Below, piece after piece: positions 8,560 through 15,809 of a DNA stretch of 64,000 nucleotides. How positions within the stretch are numbered: position 1 is the first letter of the stretch; the number at the start of each line of letters is the position of its first letter. The notes under the pieces were generated by a model. It was not told the DNA's origin, did no database searches, and saw nothing but the letters and a program-made list of their open reading frames with translations. Origin of the DNA: an uncultured Sphingopyxis sp. (GTDB lineage Bacteria; Pseudomonadota; Alphaproteobacteria; Sphingomonadales; Sphingomonadaceae); assembly GCA_937873425.1 (NCBI GenBank), contig CALMYE010000337.1:1-64000 (forward strand). Direction: 5' to 3'. Both the position numbers and the translations under genes were made by a program.

Positions 8560-9714
8560 TCAGCCCCGCCGCTGTTTCTGCCGGATCAGGCGCAGATAGG
8601 TGTCGGCGACCGTCTGGTTGATCGCGTCCCATTCATATTGCAGGCTCTCGGCCAGCGCCGCCGCGCCATGCTGCGCGCGCAGCGCGGGGTCGCGGCAATA
8701 GAGTTCGAGATCGTCGGCGAAGGCGCCGATCGAGCCGGGCGCGACGAGATAGCCGGTCACGCCATGCTTGACGATGCTCGCGCTGCCCGTCGCGCGCGCG
8801 GCGACGACGGGCAGACCGCAGGCCATCGCCTCCAGCGTGACATTGCCGAAGGTTTCGGTGACCGAGGGGTTGAACAGCATGTCGCACGACGCCACCGCGC
8901 GCGCGAGATTCTCGCCGCCCTGGAAGCCGACGAACTTCGCGTCCGGCAGGCGCGATTCGAACCAGTCGCCCGCCGGCCCCTCGCCGATCACCGCCACCTG
9001 ATGCGGCACGCCGCGCCGCTGGAGCAGGTCGATCGTGTCGGCGAAGACGTCGAGCCCCTTTTCCATCACCAGCCGGCCGAGGAAGGCGACGACGGGCACG
9101 TCGTCGGCGATCCCCCACGACTGGCGCCAGCCCATGTCGCGGCGGTCGGGGCGGAAGATGTCGCGCTCCACGCCGCGGGTCCAGATGCCGATGTCGTAAT
9201 TCATCCTTTGCTCGCGCAGCACCTGCGCGAAGCTTTCCGACGGCGCGATCAGCGCGTCGCACTTGCGATAGAGCCTGCGCAGCCAGGCGACGACGAGCGG
9301 CTCGACGAAGGACAGGTTGTAATAGCGGAAATAGGTTTCGAAGCGCGTGTGGACCGAACAGGTGACGGGCAGCCCCCGCCGCCGCGCCCAGGCCGCGGCC
9401 TGCCGCGACACGCGGTCGGGGCTGGAGATATGGAGGATGTGCGGCGCGAAGGCGGCGATGTCGTCGCGCACCCGGCGCGAGAAATGGAGCGGGATGCGAT
9501 ATTCGGACCGGCCCGGAATCGCCATCGACGGCACGCTGACGAGGTCGCCGGTCGGCGCGAAGTCGGGCTCGGCGACGGTGGGTGAATAGACGCGCACCGC
9601 CGCGCCCCGGCGCAGCAGATAGCCGACGAGCCGGTTGAGCGCCTTGTTCGCGCCGTCGACCGTCATGTTGTAATTGCCGCTGAACAGCGCGATGCGGAGG
9701 TCCGAAACGTCCAT
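8560..9714 (-). CDS. Family 4 glycosyltransferase (GT1/MgtA-like)
   Basis: A retaining GT-B glycosyltransferase using a nucleotide sugar, acting at the inner face of the membrane. The N-terminal Rossmann half begins LRIALFSGNYNMTVDGANKA. The C-terminal half has FLGRLVMEKGLDVF and the E-x7-E donor-binding motif in TETFGNVTLEAMACGLPVVA. The start at 9714 is set by the ribosome binding site GGAGGG just upstream on the minus strand; a longer frame to 9891 runs through a repeat and is rejected. The 384-aa length fits mannosyl-, glucosyl- or sulfoquinovosyl-transferase relatives, and the acceptor cannot be read. It is followed by rarA 1 bp downstream. Confidence 0.88.
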   Translation of the reverse strand: MDVSDLRIALFSGNYNMTVDGANKALNRLVGYLLRRGAAVRVYSPTVAEPDFAPTGDLVSVPSMAIPGRSEYRIPLHFSRRVRDDIAAFAPHILHISSPDRVSRQAAAWARRRGLPVTCSVHTRFETYFRYYNLSFVEPLVVAWLRRLYRKCDALIAPSESFAQVLREQRMNYDIGIWTRGVERDIFRPDRRDMGWRQSWGIADDVPVVAFLGRLVMEKGLDVFADTIDLLQRRGVPHQVAVIGEGPAGDWFESRLPDAKFVGFQGGENLARAVASCDMLFNPSVTETFGNVTLEAMACGLPVVAARATGSASIVKHGVTGYLVAPGSIGAFADDLELYCRDPALRAQHGAAALAESLQYEWDAINQTVADTYLRLIRQKQRRG

Positions 9715-9767
9715 CCGCCCTCCGCTAATATTATTGCGCGGCAAAGGCAATCGCGGTGGGGGGCGAT

Positions 9768-9920
9768 GATCCTCCCTGTCGCGCAGCGATGGGGAGGGGG
9801 ACCGCTCGCGAAGCGAGTGGTGGAGGGGTAAAGCGGCCTTGCACCGACGCCTGACGGCGTCGACCCCTCCGTCAGCCCTTCGGGCTGCCACCTCCCCATC
9901 GCTGCGCGACGGGGAGGATC
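9768..9920. repeat. Interspersed palindrome, GATCCTCCCC/GGGGAGGATC family, copy 1
   Basis: 30-bp arms at 9768-9797 and 9891-9920 match at 29 of 30 positions. Inside is a second palindromic section (CCGCTCGCGAAGCGAGTGG) and the shared GACCCCTCCGTCAGCCC segment also found inverted in 11872-12001. It fills most of the 243-bp gap between corC and the glycosyltransferase gene. Confidence 0.8.
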
Positions 9921-9957
9921 GTCAACATCCCTTCCCCACCCCAAGCGGGTAACACTC

Positions 9958-10899
9958 TCAATCGCCGTTCCCCGGAGGCGCTTCCAGCTCGACCGCCAGC
10001 GGCGGGTGCAGGCGCAAATGGTGGACGCGGCGTTCGTCGGCCTCGGTCACCTCGATGCGCCAGCCGCTCGGGTGGACGAGGATTTCGCCGACCTCCGGCA
10101 CATGGCCGGCGAGCACGGCGGAGAGGCCGCCCAGCGTGTCGACATCCTCCTCGACCTCCGCCAGCCGCGGGTCGATCGCCTCGCCGATGTCGTCGAGTTC
10201 GGCGCGCGCATCGACCTCCCAGCAATCGCCCTCGCCCGCGACGATCAGCGGTTCGGGCTCGTCGTCATGCTCGTCCTCGACCTCGCCGACGATCTCCTCG
10301 ACCAGATCCTCGAAGGTCACGAGGCCCTCGGTCCCCGAATATTCGTCGATGACGATCGCGAGATGGGTGCGCTTCGCGCGCATGTCGGCGAGCAGGTCGA
10401 GCGTGTCCATCGACTGCGGCACGTAGAGCGGCTGACGGATCAGGTCGATCAGCGGCGGCGGCGGGCGCTTTTCCGCGAGGACGGCGAACACATCCTTGAT
10501 CAGGATCATGCCGACTACTTCGTCGAGCGTCTCGCGATAGACGGGCAGGCGGCTGTGACCGGCCTCGGCGAACAGCGCGACGACCTCGTCGAAGCTCGCG
10601 CTTTCGGGAATGGCGACGATCTCGCCGCGCGGCACCGCGACGTCATCGACGGTCTGCTCGCCGAAATGGAGGAGGTTGCGCACCATCTTGCGCTCGATGG
10701 GAGAGAGGTCGCCGACGGCGTTGTTGCCGCCGCGCCGCTCCTCGGCCTCCTCCTCGGCCTCGTCGATGACTTCTTCTATCTGTTCGCGCAGCGACGGTTC
10801 GCGGTCGCCGCCGAACAGCAATGTCTTGAGTCCGGCCAAGAGGCCGGTTCTACTACTGTCCTCTTCCGATCGGTTGGAGGACCCCTGGTCGTCGGGCAT
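9958..10899 (-). CDS. corC: CorC/HlyC-family CBS-domain protein
   Basis: A 313-aa soluble protein of the CorC type: an acidic N-terminal helix (REQIEEVIDEAEEEAEE), two CBS domains (about 75-205, with VPRGEIVAIP, HSRLPVYRETLDEVVGMILIKD and THLAIVIDEYSGTEGLVTFEDLVEEIVGE split across them), and the C-terminal transporter-associated CorC_HlyC domain. It lacks the DUF21 membrane domain of larger relatives. The family is linked to magnesium/cobalt efflux and, by operon, to YbeY and Lnt. ybeY lies 20 bp upstream on the same strand, as in the conserved miaB-phoH-ybeY-corC cluster. Confidence 0.92.
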   Translation of the reverse strand: MPDDQGSSNRSEEDSSRTGLLAGLKTLLFGGDREPSLREQIEEVIDEAEEEAEERRGGNNAVGDLSPIERKMVRNLLHFGEQTVDDVAVPRGEIVAIPESASFDEVVALFAEAGHSRLPVYRETLDEVVGMILIKDVFAVLAEKRPPPPLIDLIRQPLYVPQSMDTLDLLADMRAKRTHLAIVIDEYSGTEGLVTFEDLVEEIVGEVEDEHDDEPEPLIVAGEGDCWEVDARAELDDIGEAIDPRLAEVEEDVDTLGGLSAVLAGHVPEVGEILVHPSGWRIEVTEADERRVHHLRLHPPLAVELEAPPGNGD

Positions 10900-10919
10900 G
10901 ATGCTCCAGCATTTCCCTG

Positions 10920-11426
10920 TTAATCCTGCGCCTCATATGGATTGGCGAGGCCCAGCGACGCAAGCGCTTTCGTTTCCAGCGCCTCCATCGCGGTGGCGCT
11001 CAGATCGTCCATATGGTCGTAGCCGACGAGATGCAGCGTGCCGTGGACGATCAGATGCGTCGCATGGTCGGCGAGCGAAATCCCCTTCTCCTCCGCCTCG
11101 CGCGCGCAGGTCTCGCGCGCGAGCACGATGTCGCCGAGCAATATCTCGCCGTCGTCGCTGTTGCTGAGGCTTTCGAGCAGGTCGGCCTGCACCTGCGGGA
11201 AGGAGAGGACGTTGGTCGGCTTGTCACGCCCGCGAAAATCGCGGTTGAGCGCATGGACCTCGGCATCGCCGGTCAGCCGCACCGCGACCTCGACCAGCGG
11301 TGCGGCGTCGGCGAGGGCAGCGAAGGGCGTCAGCGCGAGCGCGGCGGCCACCGCCTCCGCGGCGCGCGCTTCCCAGTCGAAGGAATCGGGCCAGGGCGTG
11401 GCTTCGTGGGTTTCGACGCTGAGCAT
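10920..11426 (-). CDS. ybeY: Endoribonuclease YbeY (rRNA maturation factor)
   Basis: Zinc-dependent single-strand RNase of the UPF0054 family, acting in 16S rRNA 3' maturation and ribosome quality control. The signature HGTLHLVGYDH supplies the three metal ligands H128, H132 and H138. The conserved ALNRDFRGRDKPTNVLSFP is also present. At 168 aa it is of normal length. It is co-oriented with corC. The usual upstream partner phoH is not adjacent: it lies 7.4 kb away at 18825-19832, separated by inserted genes on both strands. Confidence 0.95.
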   Translation of the reverse strand: MLSVETHEATPWPDSFDWEARAAEAVAAALALTPFAALADAAPLVEVAVRLTGDAEVHALNRDFRGRDKPTNVLSFPQVQADLLESLSNSDDGEILLGDIVLARETCAREAEEKGISLADHATHLIVHGTLHLVGYDHMDDLSATAMEALETKALASLGLANPYEAQD

Positions 11427-11501
11427 GCGAGCGGCCCTATCGAAACGGGCGCATGTTGGACAGTCCGAAAGCCGATGCAGCGACAGTCGGGCGGAAGAAG
11501 A

Positions 11502-11727
11502 TTCGCGCAGAGGCGCAGAGATCGCAGAGAGGGACGAATGGATTCACGCGGAGACGCGGAGACGCGGAGTTGCTGCGGCGGTCGACGACCGGCCCATCCG
11601 GTTCGGCCGGAGACGTCCGTTGTCGGGTGACAGGCGGCTTCGCCGCCCCTTCTTTCTCTCCGCGTCCCCGCGTCTCCGCGTCTCCGCGTGAACCAGATCC
11701 TCTGCGGCCTCTGCGCCTCTGCGCGAA
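11502..11727. repeat. Large imperfect inverted repeat of GCAGAGGCGCAGAG / CGGAGACGCGGAG units
   Basis: The left arm (11502-11569) carries GCGCAGAGGCGCAGAG then ACGCGGAGACGCGGAGACGCGGAG-type tandem units. The right arm (11658-11727) is its near-complete reverse complement. Both arms are short tandem arrays of an 8-bp unit around GGAGACGC, so the element combines minisatellite and palindrome. It begins the noncoding stretch 11427-12129 at the ybeY-side edge of the inserted segment; no gene is seen in that stretch. Confidence 0.75.
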
Positions 11728-11788
11728 TCTCCTGCCATGCTCCGGCCGAAGTCCACCTCCCATCCGAAAGCGAACAGCTGCATTCGGC

Positions 11789-11837
11789 TTTGCAAACTAT
11801 AGAATCGCCAAAAAATGGCGATTCTATAGTTTGCAAA
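11789..11837. repeat. Perfect 22-bp hairpin with AAAAA loop
   Basis: Arms 11789-11810 and 11816-11837 are exact reverse complements (TTTGCAAACTATAGAATCGC and complement at the core) with a 5-nt A loop. The arms are AT-rich compared with the flanks. A related half-copy (TTTGCAA, ATAATCGC, A-run, ATGG) is at 12044-12073, so the two bracket the repeat at 11872-12001. It could be a terminal repeat of a small nonautonomous element or a regulatory hairpin. Confidence 0.7.
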
Positions 11838-11871
11838 TCGAATCAGAAAACGACGGGTTGCGAGCATGATG

Positions 11872-12001
11872 TTCCTCCCCGGAACGGGGAGGTGGCAGCC
11901 CGCAGGGCTGACGGAGGGGTCGCAACCTGGCGCCATGACGCACCGCTCCGACCCCTCCACCACCGCTTCGCGGCGGTCCCCCTCCCCGTTCCGGGGAGGA
12001 A
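11872..12001. repeat. Interspersed palindrome, GATCCTCCCC/GGGGAGG family, copy 2
   Basis: Perfect 21-bp arms at 11872-11892 and 11981-12001 (TTCCTCCCCGGAACGGGGAG and complement). The interior shares GGTGGCAGCCCG and GGGCTGACGGAGGGGTCG with the element at 9768-9920 in opposite orientation, and adds CCACCACCGCTTCGCGGCGG. Confidence 0.8.
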
Positions 12002-12062
12002 TTCCATTCCGCAACCGCGCAAACGGTCATGTCCTCCCTTGGGTTTGCAAGATGCATAATCG

Positions 12063-12097
12063 CAAAAAAATGGGGACGGCCTTTTCGGACCGTCCCC
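12063..12097 (-). terminator. Rho-independent terminator of the TonB receptor/DUF6607 operon
   Basis: On the minus strand GGGGACGG (12090-12097) pairs with CCGTCCCC (12072-12079) around a 10-nt loop, followed at once by ATTTTTTT (complement of the A-run 12064-12070). It lies about 33 bp past the stop codon at 12130 of the DUF6607-like gene. Confidence 0.8.
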
Positions 12098-12129
12098 TGC
12101 AGCCCGCGGGCTTCACATGGTGAAGGTCG

Positions 12130-13104
12130 TCAGATCCTGCGCGTGCCGCCGTCGATCAGCTTCTTCGCCTCGGCGATCGCCTTGGCGGTGGTCAGCTTGC
12201 CGTCCTGAATCTCGTCGGCGATGCTGAGCAGGCGGCCGCTGATCACGGTGCCGGTGTCGCCCTTCTCGTCGATCGCGATGCCGCCCTTTTCGCTGGCGAC
12301 GCGCTCCCATTCGGCGCGCACGGCCGCCCAATAATCCTTCGTCGCGGCCCAATAATCGTCGGCCGCCTTCACGTCGTAATTGTCGTATTTGATATAGGTG
12401 TTGAGCACATATTCCTGGACGACCGGCACCAGCTTGCCGTCCTTCAGGCCCATCTTGGTATTGTCCTGCCAGTGGACCCAGCCGTCGGGCGACGGCTGGT
12501 GGCGGTTGATGCCGAGATAGCGGTCATAGACGGGATTGCGGATCGCGTCGCGGCGGGCAAGCGGGCGCCACGTCCATTGCGAGCGCCAGCGGCGCACGCC
12601 GCCGGTCCCGGTGAACTCGCCGTAGCTGCCGTAGCGCGGGCTGTCGTCGACCTGCCACACGGTCTGCGACCAGCGGCCCTTGCGACGCTCGGCGGGGACG
12701 TCTTCCCACGTCCACTGGTTGCGGTCGGAATAGACGAGCACCCGCGCCGGCTCATATTCCCAGTCCTGCCGCCAATGCTTGATGATGTGCGTCTTGTCAT
12801 TGTCGTCGGTGATGACGAGCAAATGCTGGAGGCTGATCTTGCGGCCCGTGTCCTCGATGACGCGGACGACCTCGTTGCCGCCCGACCGCTTCGGTTCGAG
12901 CACCTCGTAATCGGGGTCCCAGCGCGTCGATTCCTGCATGTTGAAGCTGACGCGGTAGTTGCCCGCCATCGCGAGGATGTCGGCGCGGTCCTTTTCGAAA
13001 TCATGCGCGGCCTGTTCGGCGGCGACCGGCGGATGCGCGAAGGCGGCGGCGGGGAGGCCGGCGGCCAGCAGCAGGGCGGCGGCGAAGATGCGACTCTTTT
13101 TCAT
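12130..13104 (-). CDS. Secreted DUF6607-like protein, partner of the heme/iron TonB receptor
   Basis: A 324-aa protein with a signal peptide (MKKSRIFAAALLLAAGLPAAAFA) and a Trp/Tyr-rich mature part (HWRQDWEYEPA, NQWTWEDVPAERRKGRWSQTVW, YDRYLGINRHQPSPDGWVHWQDN). This resembles the DUF6607 proteins that accompany hemoglobin/heme-type TonB receptors. Its biochemical role is not known. ATG 13104 is 20 bp after the receptor stop (13125), so the two form one operon ended by the terminator at 12063-12097. A role in periplasmic handling of heme or iron is an inference from context only. Confidence 0.8.
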   Translation of the reverse strand: MKKSRIFAAALLLAAGLPAAAFAHPPVAAEQAAHDFEKDRADILAMAGNYRVSFNMQESTRWDPDYEVLEPKRSGGNEVVRVIEDTGRKISLQHLLVITDDNDKTHIIKHWRQDWEYEPARVLVYSDRNQWTWEDVPAERRKGRWSQTVWQVDDSPRYGSYGEFTGTGGVRRWRSQWTWRPLARRDAIRNPVYDRYLGINRHQPSPDGWVHWQDNTKMGLKDGKLVPVVQEYVLNTYIKYDNYDVKAADDYWAATKDYWAAVRAEWERVASEKGGIAIDEKGDTGTVISGRLLSIADEIQDGKLTTAKAIAEAKKLIDGGTRRI

Positions 13105-13124
13105 TGCAGCAGTCCTTTTTTGGG

Positions 13125-15422
13125 TCAGAAGCGATAGCTGAGCGAGACCGATGCGTTGCGGCCCGGCTGGGTATAGGCGTCGGTGATCACCGAGATCGGC
13201 AGCACCTGCCCGCCGATCGTCGTGGTGTTCGCGAGGCCGCGCGCATCGCTCCACCAGCTGTATTTCTTGTCGAGGATGTTGAACACGCCCGCGCGCAGCG
13301 TCAGCCCCTCGATCACCCGGACGAAGGCCGTCGCGTCGAGGATGGTGAAGCCGTCGGGCCGATAGCCGCCGCTGGTGCGCGACGCTTCCTTGCGCGCGCT
13401 GTGCGTCATGATCAGCTGGCCGCCGAAGCGCCCGCCGGGCTCGCGGTAGCCGACGCCGGCAACGAGCTTGAGCGGGTCGATGGTCGACAGCGGCGAGCGA
13501 GCACCGGCAGGGCTGATCACGTCGCCCTTCGCATAGGATAGGGCGAGCGTCGCATAGAGGCCGGACGACGCTCGCCCCTCGAAGCGCGCCTCGGCCCCCT
13601 TGACCCGAACGCGATCGAGATTCACGAATTGATAGATGGCCGGGTCGGCGGGCGTGAAGCTGCCGCCGACGATCTCCTGGCTGATGAAATCCTTGTAGCG
13701 CGCCGAAAAGGCGGTGACGTCGAGGCTGACCGCGTCGCTCGAGAAGCGGATGCCGCCCTCGACGCTCTCGCTGCGCTCCGGCCCGAGGTCGGGGTTCGGG
13801 ATCGAGGTATAGCCCGACGCGGGGTTGGAGAAGAACTGGTTGACCTGTCCGGGCTCCGGCGCCTTGAAGCCGGTCGCATAGTTGGCGAACAGGCGGACCT
13901 CGTCGCTGATCTTCCACAGGGCGCCGAATTTCGGCGACAGGCGCGAACCATCCTGCTTGGCGCCCGCGAAGGTGGGAAGCAGCGGGTCGTCGTCGGGCGA
14001 CAGGTCGTACCAGTCGAAGCGCAGCGCCGGGTAGAGCAGCAGCCGGCCGTCGGCGATCGAGATCTCGTCGCCGGCGAACAGGCCGGCGCGCGTGAAGTCG
14101 GTGCTGGGGAAGGCGCGCGTCGGGAAGGTTTCGCCGAAGGGCGGGACGGTGCCGTCGCGCAGGCCGCGCTGGCGCGTCTTGCTGATGTCGCCGCCGAAGA
14201 CGAGGCGGTGGGTGATCGCGCCGGTGGTGAAATCGGCGCGGGCGTCGGCGGAAGCGCCGATCACGCGATTCTCGAAGGTGTTGAGGCGGGTGCGGTCGGC
14301 GGCGGGGGTGCGATCCTCCTCGGTATATTGATTGTCTTCGCCATCCTGCCAGTAGAGCGCGACGCGCGCGAAATCGATCGCGCCCTCGCCTTCCCAGCTC
14401 CAGTCGAGCGAAACGCGCTTGCGCTCGCCCGTGTCCCACGCCTCGAGCCGGTCGACGCTCGCGGTGACGACGCCGGCGGCGTTGCGCGTCGCGGTCACGC
14501 CGGTCAGCCCGTTGGTATAGAGGTGGGTATCGAGATATTCGCCGGTCAGGCGGAGCTTGTGGCCGTTCGCCGGATCATAGACGATCCGCGCCAGCGCAGC
14601 ATTCGAGCGCCCGTCCTGCGGATTGGGCAAGGTGCGCAGCGGACCGGTGCCCGCGTCTACACCGGACGTGCCCGTCGGGGTCGCTCCCCCGGCGACAGTG
14701 CCCTTGTTGTCCAGTTCCTGCCAGTCGCGGCGCGTGTAGGCGGCCATGATCGACCAGTCGCCGCTGCGGCCCGCGAGGATCGCGGTTTCGCTGAATTCCT
14801 TGTCGGCGCTGGAGTAGCCGGCGCGGAGCAGGCCGCCGAACGACTTGCCGCCGGTCAGGAAATCGGCGGGATCGCTGGTGATGAAGCTGACCGCGCCCGC
14901 GAGGCCGTCGCTGCCGTAGAGCGCCGACGAGGGGCCGCGCAGGATTTCGACCGATTTGACGAGGCCGAGATCGACATAGTCGCCGCGGCCCGACGCCTGC
15001 GCGCCGAAAGCGAAGCCGTCGGGAACGCGCACGCCGTCGACCTGGATCAGCACGCGGTTGCCGCCGATGCCGCGGATGTTGAAGCTGTCGTTGCCGGCGC
15101 GGCCGGTCGAGCCGAGCGCGGCGCCGAAGCGCGCGGGCTGGCGCTGGACGCTGACGCCGGGTTCGAAACGGACGAGGTCGCGGATGTCGGTGACCATTTC
15201 GTCGGCGATCTGCTCGTCGGTCTTCACCGTGACATTGACGGGCAGATCCTCGGCCCGCACCGCGGTGCGCGTGGCGGTGACGACGATCTGGTTCTTGCGC
15301 GACACCCAATATTCGCCGTCATTGTCCTGCGCGAGGGCGGGCTGCGCCGCGACGGCGAACGCCAGGCCGAGCGCGGTGCCGGCGGCGAAACGGGAGACGA
15401 ACGGCGAATGGCGACTGGACAA
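13125..15422 (-). CDS. TonB-dependent hemoglobin/transferrin/lactoferrin-family receptor
   Basis: A 765-aa outer-membrane receptor. It has a signal peptide (about 1-31, ending AQPALA), a TonB-box-like segment QIVVTATRT at about 45, a plug domain (LVRFEPGVSVQRQ, FNIRGIGGNRVLIQVDGVR, VEILRGPSSALYGSDGLAGAV), then a 22-strand beta barrel ending in a C-terminal aromatic (LSYRF). The plug wording matches the TonB-hemoglobin/lactoferrin receptor family, whose ligand is usually heme or iron. Two Fur-box-like palindromes lie in its upstream region (15440-15458, 15504-15523), which supports iron control. It is followed by the DUF6607-like gene. Confidence 0.9.
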   Translation of the reverse strand: MSSRHSPFVSRFAAGTALGLAFAVAAQPALAQDNDGEYWVSRKNQIVVTATRTAVRAEDLPVNVTVKTDEQIADEMVTDIRDLVRFEPGVSVQRQPARFGAALGSTGRAGNDSFNIRGIGGNRVLIQVDGVRVPDGFAFGAQASGRGDYVDLGLVKSVEILRGPSSALYGSDGLAGAVSFITSDPADFLTGGKSFGGLLRAGYSSADKEFSETAILAGRSGDWSIMAAYTRRDWQELDNKGTVAGGATPTGTSGVDAGTGPLRTLPNPQDGRSNAALARIVYDPANGHKLRLTGEYLDTHLYTNGLTGVTATRNAAGVVTASVDRLEAWDTGERKRVSLDWSWEGEGAIDFARVALYWQDGEDNQYTEEDRTPAADRTRLNTFENRVIGASADARADFTTGAITHRLVFGGDISKTRQRGLRDGTVPPFGETFPTRAFPSTDFTRAGLFAGDEISIADGRLLLYPALRFDWYDLSPDDDPLLPTFAGAKQDGSRLSPKFGALWKISDEVRLFANYATGFKAPEPGQVNQFFSNPASGYTSIPNPDLGPERSESVEGGIRFSSDAVSLDVTAFSARYKDFISQEIVGGSFTPADPAIYQFVNLDRVRVKGAEARFEGRASSGLYATLALSYAKGDVISPAGARSPLSTIDPLKLVAGVGYREPGGRFGGQLIMTHSARKEASRTSGGYRPDGFTILDATAFVRVIEGLTLRAGVFNILDKKYSWWSDARGLANTTTIGGQVLPISVITDAYTQPGRNASVSLSYRF

Positions 15423-15439
15423 TGTTCTTCCCCTTATTG

Positions 15440-15458
15440 ATTGCGACTGACTCGCAAT
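15440..15458. promoter_or_regulatory. Fur-box-like palindrome, site 1
   Basis: ATTGCGA-CTGAC-TCGCAAT is a perfect 7-bp inverted repeat with a 5-bp centre, 17 bp upstream of the receptor start. Its 19-bp length and the TTGCGA half-site fit an alphaproteobacterial Fur-type operator. A Fur homologue is encoded at 22076-22501. Confidence 0.6.
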
Positions 15459-15503
15459 AGCGGCGCCTTAGGCAGGGCGAGGGGCGGCGTCAAGGGTTTA
15501 TGA

Positions 15504-15523
15504 TATTGAGAATCGTTTGCGTA
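15504..15523. promoter_or_regulatory. Fur-box-like site 2
   Basis: TATTGAGAATCGTTTGCGTA contains TTGAGAATC, a common Fur half-site, followed by an imperfect mirror TTTGCGTAA. It is about 80 bp upstream of the receptor start, so the two sites may bracket its promoter. Weaker than site 1. Confidence 0.5.
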
Positions 15524-15576
15524 AATTGAGAGCGTGAATGAGGATGGAGGCTGTCCCGCTCAGGCTGAACCGCATA

Positions 15577-15715
15577 AGCCCCTCCCCTTCAGGGGAGGGG
15601 TTGGGGTGGGGGGTGTCGGCGTGGCGCAAGGCCGATGGCCCCCACCCCGCTCGACTAAAGGCCCGGCTGACGCCGGGCCAAGTCTCGCTGCCCCTCCCCT
15701 GAAGGGGAGGGGCTT
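15577..15715. repeat. Composite interspersed palindrome, CCCCTCCCCTTCAGGGG family, copy 3
   Basis: Hairpins at 15579-15600 and 15691-15712 are identical to those of copies 1 and 2. The interior has GGCCCGGCTGACGCCGGGCC, itself a palindrome. It sits between the divergent TonB receptor and TIR genes (gap 15423-15809), leaving only about 95 bp for the TIR-operon promoter. Confidence 0.85.
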
Positions 15716-15809
15716 TCAGTGCTTACGTCGCTGGCGCCCTACCCCCAAAAAACTCCACCATTGCCCCGCCTCGCCGCGCGCGGCATGATGGCGGCAAGGG
15801 GAAGCAGGG

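Noticed and set aside
11502..11727. CRISPR array
   Set aside because: The repeated units are 8-15 bp without unique spacers and are mirrored; no cas gene is present.
13629..15440. 603-codon plus-strand frame over the heme-type receptor
   Set aside because: Antisense to a receptor with complete plug and barrel motifs.
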